A stretch of DNA of 64,000 bases from Actinosynnema sp. ALI-1.44 (GTDB lineage: Bacteria > Actinomycetota > Actinomycetes > Mycobacteriales > Pseudonocardiaceae), in the NCBI RefSeq assembly GCF_001984155.1, contig NZ_MTQO01000027.1:33692-97691 (forward strand). Reading direction: 5' to 3'. Under the pieces are notes generated by a model, which saw only the letters and a program-made list of their open reading frames with translations, ran no database searches and had not been told where the DNA came from. Position 1 is the stretch's first letter. The number at the start of each line of letters is the position of its first letter. Position numbers and translations under genes: made by a program. This document shows positions 49,048 to 59,300 of this stretch, one piece after another.

Positions 49048-50205
49048 TTACGCGGGTGCGGGTGCGTTGACCAACACCCACGCTCGCCGCGCCCTATCAC
49101 GGACGTTCACGGCGGCGACGACATCAGCGGGCCCAGCGAGGCCACACCGACAACACAAGAAACGGTCCCGATCCGACCGGTTGGCGCGGGCGACATGCCC
49201 GCACCGCGGACACGTCTGGGAGGTGTAATGCGCGTCCACTACCACCACCGGCACCCCAGCCCTGCGGGCCTTATAGGCGAGCACCTCACCGAGATGGTGA
49301 AACGGCCAGGAAGTGTGCGTGGCCCGCTGGTCGCGACGAAGCCGGACCCGATCCCGGATACCACCCAGCTCTTCCAGGGCGATCCCGCGACCGGTGCGTT
49401 GCGCGACGGCCACCACCTCCTTCCCCACCGTGTGGTTCACCTGCCGCGCATACCGAGACTCACGCCGAGCAAGCCGCTTCAACAGCCGGGTCGCGGACTT
49501 GGTCCGCTTCGCCTGCAATTCTTGGCGTTTCCGCGCCTGCCAGCGCCGATACCGAGACAACCCACGACCCGAGAAGTTCACGGCGTCGGAGGTGGTGGCG
49601 AGGTTGACGATGCCACGATCGACACCGACCCAATCCACAGGCTCGAACGCCTCCGGCTCAGCCACCTCGCACGTGGCGATCAGCAACCACGTCCCGTTCC
49701 GCCAGATGAGGTCCGATTCGCCCTGTCGGTGTCTGGCCAGCAGGGTGAGTTGGTCGGGATGGCCCGTGAAGCGGATGTCCTTCAGGCGGCCGGTGGTGGT
49801 CCAGATCGACACCGTCCGCGCGTCATACTTCCAGGACAGCATCCGGTCGTCGAACGGCTGCGCGCTGTCCGGCCGAAACGTGATCGGTTTCGACTCGGCC
49901 TTCACCCGACGTCGCGACCCGGCACGCCCGAGGTTGCCAGCCCGCAGGTTCGCGCGCAGCGTCGTGTACGCATCGACGACCTTCTTGATCGTGCGCACCG
50001 CGGCCTGCGCACCCAACCCACCGGCCCGCAACTCTGGATACACCAGCCTGTGCAGGTCGTTGCGGGAGAACACCTTCCGCTCGAACGCCACCACCGACAC
50101 ACGATCAGCGGCCGTGTTACACCCCCGCAGAGTCGCCGCCAACGCCGCCGCCTGCGCGGGCGTCGGCAGCAGCTTGACCTGCACCACCACCTTCACATTC
50201 CGCAT
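49048..50205 (-). CDS. tnpB: TnpB-type RNA-guided nuclease (IS200/IS605-like, no tnpA)
   Basis: 385 residues. The split RuvC site appears intact: GVDRGIVNLAT (Asp), ALEELGGIRDR (Glu) and PADVVAAVNV (Asp). A zinc ribbon lies between the last two, SQTCPRCGHVARANRSDRDR then FLCCRCG. The N-terminal half has the usual basic wedge domain (KLLPTPAQAAALAATL). TnpB cuts DNA next to a TAM, guided by an omega-RNA from its own 3' region. No TnpA is adjacent, so the element may depend on a helper. It sits 92 bases before the amidohydrolase gene. Confidence 0.9.
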   Translation of the reverse strand: MRNVKVVVQVKLLPTPAQAAALAATLRGCNTAADRVSVVAFERKVFSRNDLHRLVYPELRAGGLGAQAAVRTIKKVVDAYTTLRANLRAGNLGRAGSRRRVKAESKPITFRPDSAQPFDDRMLSWKYDARTVSIWTTTGRLKDIRFTGHPDQLTLLARHRQGESDLIWRNGTWLLIATCEVAEPEAFEPVDWVGVDRGIVNLATTSDAVNFSGRGLSRYRRWQARKRQELQAKRTKSATRLLKRLARRESRYARQVNHTVGKEVVAVAQRTGRGIALEELGGIRDRVRLRRDQRATHTSWPFHHLGEVLAYKARRAGVPVVVVDAHYTSQTCPRCGHVARANRSDRDRFLCCRCGLAGPADVVAAVNVRDRARRAWVLVNAPAPA

Positions 50206-50297
50206 TCTGGAACACCAGTGCGAGCACCCTTTGCCGGGTCAAGGCATCGGCTTCCTCCCGACCGTGAACAGCCGGGTTCCCACCGACAGGAGCACAG

Positions 50298-53252
50298 ATG
50301 AAGTTTCGGTTCGCCCGTGCGGCACTCGTGTGCGCGGCGGTCACCACAGTGGCGATCGTGCCAGCGCCTGTAGTCAGCGCGGAAACCAACACGGTCACAG
50401 TCACCGTCACCGAAGGCACCAACTTCGCGGTCACGGCGTCCCCCAAGGACGGCAGCATCGTGATGGACCTGCAAGGCCAGCTGTTCACGCTGCCGCGTGG
50501 TGGCGGTACGGCCACCCGGCTCGGCGACGGCTTCCTCGACCCGTTCTGGCCTGTCTTCTCCCCCGACGGCAGCCAGATCGCCCTGCAGTCGTTCGCAGAC
50601 GGCATGTTCCACATCCGCACGATCACACCGGACGGCCGCTCGGTGCGGCAGCTCACCGACGGCGAGTACGACGACACATATCCGGCGTGGTCCCCGGACG
50701 GCACACGGATCGCGTTCACGTCCGACCGCGGTGGCAGCGCGGACATCTGGACAGTCGACGTCCGCACCCGTGAACTGAACCGAGTCACCACGGCGGCCAC
50801 CCAGGAAACACAGCCGACCTGGGCGCCGGACGGGCGCAGCATCGCGTACGTCCAGGGCACCACGGTCGAGAGCGTCGACCTGGGCACCTCGGCGGTGCGG
50901 ACGCTCGTCCCGGCCGACCGGGGCTTCGTCTCAGCGCCGTCGTGGTCGCCGGACGGCAAGCGGATCTCGTTCGTGCGCAACAATTCCCTCCAGGTGTTCG
51001 AGTCCGGCGCGGTACGGCAGGTGGGCTCGTACCGTGACGTGTTCCCGTTCCCGGCACGCTGGTTGTCGCCCACCGAGCTGGTCTACAGCGCGAACGGGCG
51101 GATCGCCGTGACCGACGTGGTCGCCAACACGTCCCGGACCGTGCCGTTCTCGGCGACGTTCACGCTGAAACGGGATCAGTACCGCCACAAGTCCTACGAC
51201 TTCGACACGCGGCGCCCGCAGCCGGTGCGCGGTATCGACGGACCGGCGCTGTCGCCGGACGGCCGGTCCGTGGTGTTCAAGGCGCTCAACGACATCTGGC
51301 TGCTGCCGATCGGCGCCAGCCCGAAACGCCTGACGTCGGACGGGTTCTTCGAGGCCGATCCCACCTGGTCGCGCGACGGCAAGCAGATCGCCTACGCCTC
51401 GGACAAGGCAGGCACCGAAGACCTGTACGTCCTCGACGTCGCCAGCGGGAAAGAGCGACGGGTCACCACGTTGCCCGGTGCCGAGACAGCACCGGTCTTC
51501 TCGCCGGACGGTCGTCAACTCGCGTTCCAGGACCAGCTCGGTCAGACGTCCTCCGTGGACCTCGCCAGTGCGGCTGTGCGGCGTGTGCTCGGGCCGTTGA
51601 ACGCACCGGGCAAGCCGAGCTGGTCACCGGACGGGAAGTTCCTCGCGCTCACGGTGTCCGACGCCGAACGCAACCGGATCCTGCTCGCCGACGCGGCCAC
51701 CGGCGTGACCAGGACAGTCGACCCGGCGCCGTTCGGGTCGGTGTCCACACGCGGCAGTGACGGCCCGGAGTGGTCGCCGGACGGCAAGCTGCTCGCGTTC
51801 TCCATGAACAGCACGATCCACGTTCTCCCGGTCGACCCGACCGGAACGCCGACGGGACCGGCTCGTCAGATCACCACCGAGGCGAGCGACTCCCCGACGT
51901 GGAGCGGTGACGCGAAGACGATTCTGTACCTGCACAACGGTCATCTCCGGACGACCACACTGGAGGGCAGATCAGGCGCTGTGCCGAACGGGCTGACGTT
52001 CACCCAGGACAAGCCGGACACGCGACTGGTGATCCACGCGGGCAGGCTCTGGGACGGACGGCACGCCGAACCGCGCACCAACGTGGACATCATCGTCGTG
52101 GGCAACCGGATCCAGCGGGTGGAGCCGCACCGGCCGGACCGCGACCGGCGCGGCTGGCAGTTCGTGGACGCGTCCAAGCTCACGGTCACGCCCGGTCTCG
52201 TGGACATGCACATGCACCAGCAGATGCGCTCGAAGTTCACCGGGGACCGCCAAGGCAGGCTGTTGCTGTCGTACGGGATCACCACCACCCGGTCCACCGG
52301 TGACCCCGCGTACCGGGCGGTCGAGGAACGTGAGTCACTCGCCGCCGGGACGCGGGTCGGGCCCCGGTACTTCATGACCGGTGAGATGCTCGAAGGCTCT
52401 CGCGTGGGTTGGGAGTTCGCGCGGCCGGTGCGTGACGAGCGGCAGTTGGAGCTGGAGCTGTCCCGGGTCCGTGGCCTGGGCTACGACCTGATCAAGACCT
52501 ACGAGCGGTTCCGGGTCGACTGGCAGGCGCAGGTGACCGGTCGTGCGCACGGCCTTGGCATCGGCACCACGTCCCACTACCTGAGCCCGGCGGTCGCCAA
52601 CGGCGTGGACATGAAGGAACACCTGTCCGGGCCGACGAAGTGGGGCTTCGGGTTCTCCCGCGAGTCGTCCGCGGGCGGCGTGTACGAGGACGTCATCCAG
52701 CTCGCGGCACGCGGCAAGATGCCGTTCAGCACAACGATGTTCAGCGCGAGTTCGCTGCTGGCCGACGATCCCGGCATCGTCGACGACCCACGGATCAAGG
52801 CGCTCTACACGACGCAGGAGCAGCAGGCGTTGCTCGCCAAACTCCGGTGCGCGCAAGGGACAGGCCCGTGCGGGTTCCTGGACGGGTCACCGGAGCAGGC
52901 CCGCCGCAACGTCGAAACGATCAAACGGCTGCTGGACGCGGGTGGCACGGTCCTCGCGGGTACCGACGCCCCGCTGGACAGCACGGCGGTGAGCCTGCAC
53001 CTCAACCTGCGTGCGATGACCAAGTACGGGCTGACGCCGTTCACGGCGTTGCAGAGCGCCACCCTGCTGCCCGCGCGCCAGCTCGGCGTCGAACGCGACC
53101 TCGGCAGCGTCGAGGCGGGCAAGCTCGCCGACCTCGTGGTCACCGGCGGTGACCCGGCCAGGGACATCACCGGGCTCGCGGACGTCCGGATGGTCGTCAA
53201 GAACGGGCGTGTATCCACTATAGACAGCTTGACCGGGCCGTTCCGCAGTTGA
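50298..53252 (+). CDS. Secreted PD40-propeller amidohydrolase
   Basis: 984 residues with a signal peptide ending near VVSAET (~24-30). Residues ~45-560 form TolB-like WD40/PD40 repeats (SPDGSQIALQS, SPDGTRIAFTSDRGGSADIW, WSPDGKFLALTV). The C-terminal amidohydrolase domain (~570-980) has PGLVDMHMHQQ (metal His pair), DLIKTYERF with the carbamylated-Lys candidate, GTTSHYL and KEHLSGP His, and LAGTDAP Asp. The final GSVEAGKLADLVVTGGDP is standard. It probably hydrolyses a cyclic or peptide-like amide outside the cell. Its start has AGGAG; the upstream region borders the TnpB element. Confidence 0.88.
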   Translation: MKFRFARAALVCAAVTTVAIVPAPVVSAETNTVTVTVTEGTNFAVTASPKDGSIVMDLQGQLFTLPRGGGTATRLGDGFLDPFWPVFSPDGSQIALQSFADGMFHIRTITPDGRSVRQLTDGEYDDTYPAWSPDGTRIAFTSDRGGSADIWTVDVRTRELNRVTTAATQETQPTWAPDGRSIAYVQGTTVESVDLGTSAVRTLVPADRGFVSAPSWSPDGKRISFVRNNSLQVFESGAVRQVGSYRDVFPFPARWLSPTELVYSANGRIAVTDVVANTSRTVPFSATFTLKRDQYRHKSYDFDTRRPQPVRGIDGPALSPDGRSVVFKALNDIWLLPIGASPKRLTSDGFFEADPTWSRDGKQIAYASDKAGTEDLYVLDVASGKERRVTTLPGAETAPVFSPDGRQLAFQDQLGQTSSVDLASAAVRRVLGPLNAPGKPSWSPDGKFLALTVSDAERNRILLADAATGVTRTVDPAPFGSVSTRGSDGPEWSPDGKLLAFSMNSTIHVLPVDPTGTPTGPARQITTEASDSPTWSGDAKTILYLHNGHLRTTTLEGRSGAVPNGLTFTQDKPDTRLVIHAGRLWDGRHAEPRTNVDIIVVGNRIQRVEPHRPDRDRRGWQFVDASKLTVTPGLVDMHMHQQMRSKFTGDRQGRLLLSYGITTTRSTGDPAYRAVEERESLAAGTRVGPRYFMTGEMLEGSRVGWEFARPVRDERQLELELSRVRGLGYDLIKTYERFRVDWQAQVTGRAHGLGIGTTSHYLSPAVANGVDMKEHLSGPTKWGFGFSRESSAGGVYEDVIQLAARGKMPFSTTMFSASSLLADDPGIVDDPRIKALYTTQEQQALLAKLRCAQGTGPCGFLDGSPEQARRNVETIKRLLDAGGTVLAGTDAPLDSTAVSLHLNLRAMTKYGLTPFTALQSATLLPARQLGVERDLGSVEAGKLADLVVTGGDPARDITGLADVRMVVKNGRVSTIDSLTGPFRS

Positions 53253-53261
53253 TTCCCGAGC

Positions 53262-53379
53262 TCACGCGTCCTCGCCGCGGTCCAGGCTGACCTCGACCGC
53301 GGTGAGGACGCCGTCCTTCGCGTGACCGTCGACGGCGTCCACCGACCAGGCTGCCGCCGTCCACCCTGGTGACATCCAT
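53262..53379 (-). pseudogene. Short coding remnant with frameshift
   Basis: ATG 53379 begins DVTRVDGG; after a one-base shift the frame continues AWSVDAVDGHAKDGVLTAVE, then VSLDRGEDA and a stop. It looks like the tail of a small protein with an ...AVEVSLD... strand pattern, but no family is recognised. It may also be chance coding sequence. Confidence 0.25.
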
Positions 53380-53423
53380 TTTCGCTCGCCCCCCGGCGGG
53401 GGTCGATGCTCGGCGATCGACCG

Positions 53424-53900
53424 CTACGGCCCCGCACTCGGCCTACCCGAGGTCCATACGGCTGAACCCCTGCGGCTGCGCCACAGCAGGGCGACCGCCG
53501 CCAAACCGGCGACACAGGGCAACACACCCGTCATCCCCAGCAGGGTGGGCAGAATCGTCTGCCCGTACTCCTCCATCACGAGGTTCATGACGGCGACGCC
53601 ACTGCCGAGCACGAACACGGTGGTGGCAACGGGCCGGACCCAGCGTTTGCCTCGTTTGACCGCCCACACCAACCACAGCCACGAAACGATCCCCAGTGCT
53701 GACAAGGTCAGCAGGTACGTGAGCACAATGGACTGGCTTTCGCTCGCCTTGTCGTGGCCGATCCAGGCGTCCTCGATGGCGTGCAACTGCTGGGCCAGGC
53801 TGTCACTGCCGATGATCGCGGTCAGTCCCGCCAATACGGTGAGCGCCAGTCCGACGTACATCGCCACCACTGCCTTTTTCGCGTTCGCGGCATCAGTCAT
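53424..53900 (-). CDS. Membrane protein of unknown function
   Basis: 158 residues from ATG 53900, which has GAGGGGG upstream; an ATG at 53951 is an alternative. Four hydrophobic helices are visible: AVVAMYVGLALTVLAGLTAII, IVLTYLLTLSALGIVSWLWLVWAV, PVATTVFVLGSGVAVMNLV and LGMTGVLPCVAGLAAVALLW. A charged loop of about 25 residues lies between helices 1 and 2. It is divergent from a TetR regulator across a palindrome, so it is probably that regulator's target, perhaps an efflux-related or stress membrane protein. Confidence 0.65.
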   Translation of the reverse strand: MTDAANAKKAVVAMYVGLALTVLAGLTAIIGSDSLAQQLHAIEDAWIGHDKASESQSIVLTYLLTLSALGIVSWLWLVWAVKRGKRWVRPVATTVFVLGSGVAVMNLVMEEYGQTILPTLLGMTGVLPCVAGLAAVALLWRSRRGSAVWTSGRPSAGP

Positions 53901-53974
53901 GCCGTACCCCCTCTTCAGGTCCGCGCCAGCCGTCCGATCACTGCCGTTCATGGCAACTAGGATGCTGGTAGCTA

Positions 53975-53987
53975 GTATTTGAAATAC
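53975..53987. promoter_or_regulatory. Palindrome between membrane protein and tetR
   Basis: GTATTT-G-AAATAC is an AT-rich perfect dyad in GC-rich DNA, midway between the divergent starts. It is a plausible TetR operator. Confidence 0.5.
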
Positions 53988-54030
53988 GAAACTTGAGACA
54001 CTGTATCCCAAGTCTGGAGAGTGGGCAACG

Positions 54031-54891
54031 TTGACCGAACCACCCCCGAGCACAGGCCTGACCAGGCGACGTCGCAGGCTCTCCGACGAGGAGACCGGGC
54101 AGCGGATGCTCCAGGCCGCGTTGGCCATGGTCAACGCGGCGGGGCTGACCGTGAGCCTCGACCACATCAGCTTCGAGGACGTGATCCGCGACGCCGGTGT
54201 GTCCCGCAGCGCGGTCTACCGCCGCTGGCCGTACAAGGATTTGTTCTTCAGCGACCTGCTGATCGAACTCGCCAAGGGCGCGAGTCCGGCCATCCTCGGC
54301 GCGAACCCCGAAGCGGTCAACGCGGTCAAACGCGTGATCCTCGACCGGCTCGACTGGCTCGTGACCCCGCGGTTGCGGCGCGCGCTGGCCGCGGAGGTGC
54401 TGCGCACCGGAGCGCTGAGCGAGTTCGAGATCTTCCACGGTTCACCGGAGTGGCGCACGTACTTCGCCCTGCACTCGACATTCCGCAGCCTGAACGACGG
54501 TGAACTGCGTGACGAGGTGCAGCGCAGCCTCTCCGAGTCCGAGCGGATCCTCATCGCGGGGGTCGCGATGGCCTACGAACGCGTGACGACCCTGATCGGC
54601 CTGCGCCTGCGGCCGGAACTGGGCGCCACCTTCGACACGGTCGCGAGCCTGGCCAGCGCCACGATCCGCGGCCTCGTGCTGATGGCTCCGGCGAACCCCG
54701 ACATCGCGACACAACGCTTCCACGCCAACCCGTTCGACGCCCCCGAAGCAGCCGAATGGTCTCAACCCGCGCTGGGCATCGCGACCATCGTCCTGTCGTT
54801 CCTCGAAAACGACCCGGCCGTCAAGTGGACGGACAACCGGGTCGCGGAGGTCCGCGAGACCCTGACGTCGGAGAGTTGGCCGGAGACGTGA
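54031..54891 (+). CDS. TetR/AcrR-family regulator
   Basis: 286 residues from TTG 54031, with GGAGA upstream. The HTH (residues ~18-75) reads DEETGQRMLQAALAMVNAAGLTVSLDHISFEDVIRDAGVSRSAVYRRWPYKDLFF, with the canonical TetR recognition helix. The rest is a long helical ligand domain. It is longer than typical TetR proteins (about 200 residues), with an extended C-terminus. It is likely the repressor of the divergent membrane protein gene. A clear terminator follows. Confidence 0.88.
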   Translation: MTEPPPSTGLTRRRRRLSDEETGQRMLQAALAMVNAAGLTVSLDHISFEDVIRDAGVSRSAVYRRWPYKDLFFSDLLIELAKGASPAILGANPEAVNAVKRVILDRLDWLVTPRLRRALAAEVLRTGALSEFEIFHGSPEWRTYFALHSTFRSLNDGELRDEVQRSLSESERILIAGVAMAYERVTTLIGLRLRPELGATFDTVASLASATIRGLVLMAPANPDIATQRFHANPFDAPEAAEWSQPALGIATIVLSFLENDPAVKWTDNRVAEVRETLTSESWPET

Positions 54892-54893
54892 AA

Positions 54894-54923
54894 GGGTGGG
54901 TCCGGCCGAAGCCGGGCCCACCC
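54894..54923. terminator. Terminator hairpin after tetR
   Basis: GGGTGGG-T-CCGGC pairs with GCCGG-G-CCCACCC around a CGAA loop, starting 2 bases after the stop; it may also serve the convergent dehydrogenase gene. Confidence 0.8.
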
Positions 54924-55002
54924 CACCCGCGCGGACCGGAAAGATTCCCCGGCGATCAGGACAGGACCCGGCGGGCCGGACCCTGTCCCGTCGACCGGGC
55001 CG

Positions 55003-56196
55003 CTACCCGCGGGTGCGTTGGAACGTAAGCGCGTACAGCTTGCCTGCGAAGTCGTCGACCAGGTAGAACTCGCCCCTGTTGTCGACACCGATCGCGCTGG
55101 AGTCCATCGGGAACGTCCCGATCGGCGCGCTGGCGTAGGTGCCGTCGCGGTTGGGTCGCACGGCGAACGCCGTACCCGAGCAGTAGTCGGTGGCGAGGTA
55201 GACGCCACGGGCCAGGTTCGCGAACCGCTGACCCCGGTACACGTGACCGCCGATCACCGCACAGCCCTCGGTGCCGGACAGGTAGTTGAACACCGGTCCG
55301 GTGTAGCGGGTGTTCGGGTCGCACCGGGTCTCGTCGAACACGCTCGGCCCCTCCATGCAGGGCCAGCCGAAGTTCACGCCGCCCTGGCGCGCGCCGATGT
55401 GGTCGACCTCCTCGAACCGGCCCTGGCCGACGTCCCCGATCCACAGCGAACCGTCGGCGGGGTCGAACGAGAACTTCCACGGGTTGCGCAGTCCCCATGC
55501 CCAGATCTCGGCACGCGCGTTGGCGACGCCGACGAACGGGTTGTCGCGCGGGACGCAGTACGCGAGCGGGGCGCACGCCCGGTTCACGTCGATCCGCAGG
55601 ATCTTGCCGAGCAGCGTGTTCTTGTTCTGCCCGCTGTTGAGCGGGTCGCCGCCACCGCCGCCGTCGCCGATGCCGAAGTAGAGGAACCCGTCCTTGCCGA
55701 AGGCCAGGTTGCCGCCGTTGTGGTTGCCGAACTCGGTGTGCTGCTGCGCGAGCAGCACCTCTTCCTTGCCGGTGGCGAGGCGGAACCGGGACAGGGTCAC
55801 GGCCTCGTCGGACTTGCGCGTGTAGGCGACGTAGATCGTCCTGCTCCGCGCGAAGTCGGCCGGGATGGCGACGCCGAGCAGGCCGCGCTCGTTCTCCGTC
55901 TCGCTCACCCGGTCCTGGATGTCCAGCACCGGCTTGGCGGCGAGGCCGGTCCTGCGGTCGTACGCGCGGATGGTGCCGCGCTTCTCGGTGATGAGCAGCC
56001 GGCCGTCGGGCAGCGCGGCGATCGAGTTCGGCCGGGACAGGCCGGACGCGACCTCGGTGTTGACTACTCGCAGTTCGTCGAGCGGAACCTCACGGGTTTG
56101 TGCCGCGCTCGCCGAAGGGATCACCGACCACAGCGTCGCAGCGGTGGCAACAGGTAGAACGAAAGACAATGCGCGCCGCAGGGTAGGTCGCGACAT
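55003..56196 (-). CDS. PQQ-dependent sugar dehydrogenase-like protein
   Basis: 397 residues with a signal peptide (~1-32). It is a soluble aldose sugar dehydrogenase/sorbosone-type six-bladed propeller: SGLSRPNSIAALPDGRLLITEKRGTIRAYD, the active-site His segment QHTEFGNHNGGNLAFGKDG, FGIGDGGGGGDPLNSGQNKNTLLGKILRID, and NPWKFSFDPADGSLWIGDVGQGRFEEVD. It likely oxidises sugars outside the cell using PQQ, although PQQ use is not proven. A cluster of Cys near RACAPLAYCVP suggests a disulfide. Confidence 0.85.
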   Translation of the reverse strand: MSRPTLRRALSFVLPVATAATLWSVIPSASAAQTREVPLDELRVVNTEVASGLSRPNSIAALPDGRLLITEKRGTIRAYDRRTGLAAKPVLDIQDRVSETENERGLLGVAIPADFARSRTIYVAYTRKSDEAVTLSRFRLATGKEEVLLAQQHTEFGNHNGGNLAFGKDGFLYFGIGDGGGGGDPLNSGQNKNTLLGKILRIDVNRACAPLAYCVPRDNPFVGVANARAEIWAWGLRNPWKFSFDPADGSLWIGDVGQGRFEEVDHIGARQGGVNFGWPCMEGPSVFDETRCDPNTRYTGPVFNYLSGTEGCAVIGGHVYRGQRFANLARGVYLATDYCSGTAFAVRPNRDGTYASAPIGTFPMDSSAIGVDNRGEFYLVDDFAGKLYALTFQRTRG

Positions 56197-56398
56197 GTCA
56201 GCTCCAATCGTCTTCGAATGGTCTGGTCCAATTCAACCAGGAGAACGGCACCGAGCGGTACCTATCGACATCTGACCTGGTCACGGCCACCGGACATGGA
56301 TGGCAGGCCAGATGTCCTGTCCCCGCGACCGGCCCGAACCCCATGATCGGCCGCCGCGCGCATTTGCCGCGCGGTACTCGATGTCGATGGAGGGGGTC

Positions 56399-59300
56399 AT
56401 GGCTCCACGCGCTATCGCATTCGTACTGACACCGTTGGTGGTGGCTTCGCTGACACAGGTGGTGGTGTCGCCGCCGTCCTCAGCGGCGCCACCCGCCGCA
56501 CAGGTACCCCGAGATCTACCGCTGCTGTCCGTGCCGACAGCCGAGGTGCAGAAGCCGCGCCAGGCGGCCGAGCCGCACCAGCCGAAGGCCGATTTCAAGC
56601 CCCTGCTGGCACGGGCCGACGCGCGAAGATCCGCGGGCGACCCGCCGGAGACCACTCTGGTCAGCCCGGTCGACGGCGCCGTCGTGGCCACGGAGACACC
56701 CGCGTTGCAGGTCGCCGAGGTCGGCGACGGCGTTCTGTACTGCTTCAAGGTGTCCACCGGGTTCGACGGCCGCTCGGGCAGCGTGGTGGACTCCGGGTGC
56801 CTGCCCGAGCCGACGTGGACCGTGCCCAAGCACGTGTTGCACGACGGCGGCCGGTACACGTGGACGGCGGGCACCGCCGTGCCCGGCGGGACGACCATGA
56901 CGCCCGCCAAGTGGGTCGGGCACTTCACGGTCAACCAACGTGTGGGTGATCCGGGCCCGGCGCCGACCGACCGGCTGAGCCCGGTGACGGTGAACCTGTT
57001 CAACGGCAACGCCCACATCGAGGCGGCCGGACCGTCTTTCCCGGCGGTCGGTGGGCCTGCGGGCGTGACCTTCGCCTACAACTCACGCCAGGGCGCGCCA
57101 CGCGGCGTGCGGGCGTCCTACTTCAACGACTCGCGCCACACCGGGACACCGGACCCCATCCCGGTGATGACGCGCGGCGAGTCGCAGGTCAACCTGGACT
57201 GGGGCATCGCGTTCAGCGGCAACCCGGACAACTTCCCGTGGCGCGACAACCCGCTCCCCCAGGCCCTGAACTCCGACTGGTTCGTCGTGCGGTGGGAGGG
57301 CCACTTCAAGGCGCCGGTCAGCGGTGACTTCCGGTTCGGCGGCGGGCACACCGACGGCGCCCGGATCTGGGTGGACGGCAAGCTCGTCCACGACAACCCG
57401 AACGCCGCCGAGGTCGGTGACGACTTCCTCCAGCCGGGACCCAAGCTGGACAGGGACGTCGCGCTGAAGGCCGGGCAGCGGGTGCCGATCAAGGTCGAGC
57501 TGTACCACCACTCGGCCGAACGCCCCCGGATGGTCCTGTGGGCCAAGAGCACAGTCGGTTCGGGCACCGAGCGAACCCACAACCTCGAACCGCGGATCGT
57601 GCCGACGGAGTGGCTGTACTCCGCCGACACGCAGTCGCTGCCGGGTGGCTGGACCCTGGCCACGCAGGCCGGTGGTTACAGCAGCGCCGAGATGCTGGAC
57701 GGCTCGGTGGTGCTCACCGACAGCGCGGGCGGCAAGCACACCTGGGCGAAGGCGTCCACCGGCGGCTACACACCGCCGCCCGGCGAGGACGGCGTGCTCG
57801 CGTTCGACTCGACCGGCCGGATCACGGTGACCGAGACCGACGTCGTGTCGGTGTTCAACCCGGACGGCACGTTGGCCTCGGTGGCGACCGTGCTGGACAG
57901 CAAGAAACCCGCGACCCTGCAGCACACCTACAGCGGCTCACCGGCACGCCTGACGCAGATCAAGGACCCTGTCTCCGGCCGCGCGCACACGCTGTTCTAC
58001 AACACGGACAACAGTGACAGCTGCTACGGCGGTGTGTCCCGTCCGCCCGGCGCGGACCCGGTGCCGCCGCACATGCTGTGCCGTATCCGCTACTGGGACG
58101 GCACCGAGACCCGGCTGTGGTACCAGCTGGAAACCCTTGCCAGGATCGAGAACCCGGGCGCGGACATCCGGGACTACGACTACCAGGGCAGGGCGACGGC
58201 CAGGCAGCGCTACGACGAGGCCGGCGACGACGAGGAGCAGAAGCAGAAGGCCATCGACAGCATCGGCCCGCTGACGACACTCCGCAGCGGCCTGGCCTAC
58301 GACTGGGTCGCCCGGCAGGCACCGTCAGCGGGCAACGGCTGCACCAACACCGATGACGTCGCCGCCGCCTGCACGGTGATCGGGTACGACTCGGTGATCG
58401 AGCAGCCGCAGGAGCCACCGGCACTGCGGGCGGTCCAGGTCCTGGCGCCGTCCCCGGACGGCCGTCAGGCGGCGCGCGCCGAGCACTTCTACCAGTACTA
58501 CCTCGAACGCAAGCAGGCGACGGTCGCCGTGGCCGGGGTCTACGACGCGACCCGGTCCCGCACGGTGACCTACGACGACGCCGGGCGCACGCTGAACACG
58601 ACCGACTTCACCGGCACTGTGATCAGTGCGGAGTGGAACGCCAAGGACAAGGCCGTTGCCGCCGTCGACAGCGCGGGCCGTCGTTCGACCACGGTGTACG
58701 ACCACGCCGACCGCCCGATCGACCGTTACGGGCCCGCACCGGCTTCGTGTTTCAACGGCGTGACGCCGACGCCCGCGTGCGCGGCGAGCATGCCGCATGT
58801 CCGTTCCGCGTACGACGAGGGCTTGGCCGGGCTGTCAACGGCGTACTACGACAACCCGTACCTGTCCGGTATCCCCGCGCTGTTCGCCACCGGCGTCGGC
58901 ACCGCGGATGGGACGTTGTCGCAGGCATGGCGGTCCGCCGCGCCGGTCGCGAACACCGGCGGCTGGTCAGGCCGGTTCACCGGGGAGATCCAGTTCCCCG
59001 CCACCGGGGAGTACGGCCTCGGGTTCACGGTCGTCGACGGCGTCCGGCTGTGGGTCGACGACGTCCTGGTGGTCGACAGCTGGGGCGACAAGGCCTCCAC
59101 CGCTGTGTCCGGCAAGGTCAAGAACGCCACGCCGGGCAGCTGGCACCGGATCCGGGTCGACTACTACAACCGTTCGGGCACAACGGGAGCGTTGAACTTC
59201 ACCTGGACCCCGCCTGGCACGGGCGCCCCGGTGACCGTGCCGGGCTCAGTGCTGCGACCGCGATACGGCCTGGAGACGAGCACGATCACAGAGGACAGTT

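Noticed and set aside
56219..56230. DasR-like site TGGTCTGGTCCA near the sugar dehydrogenase
   Set aside because: It matches the TGGTCTAGACCA core at only 10 of 12 positions and lacks symmetric flanks; too weak to annotate.
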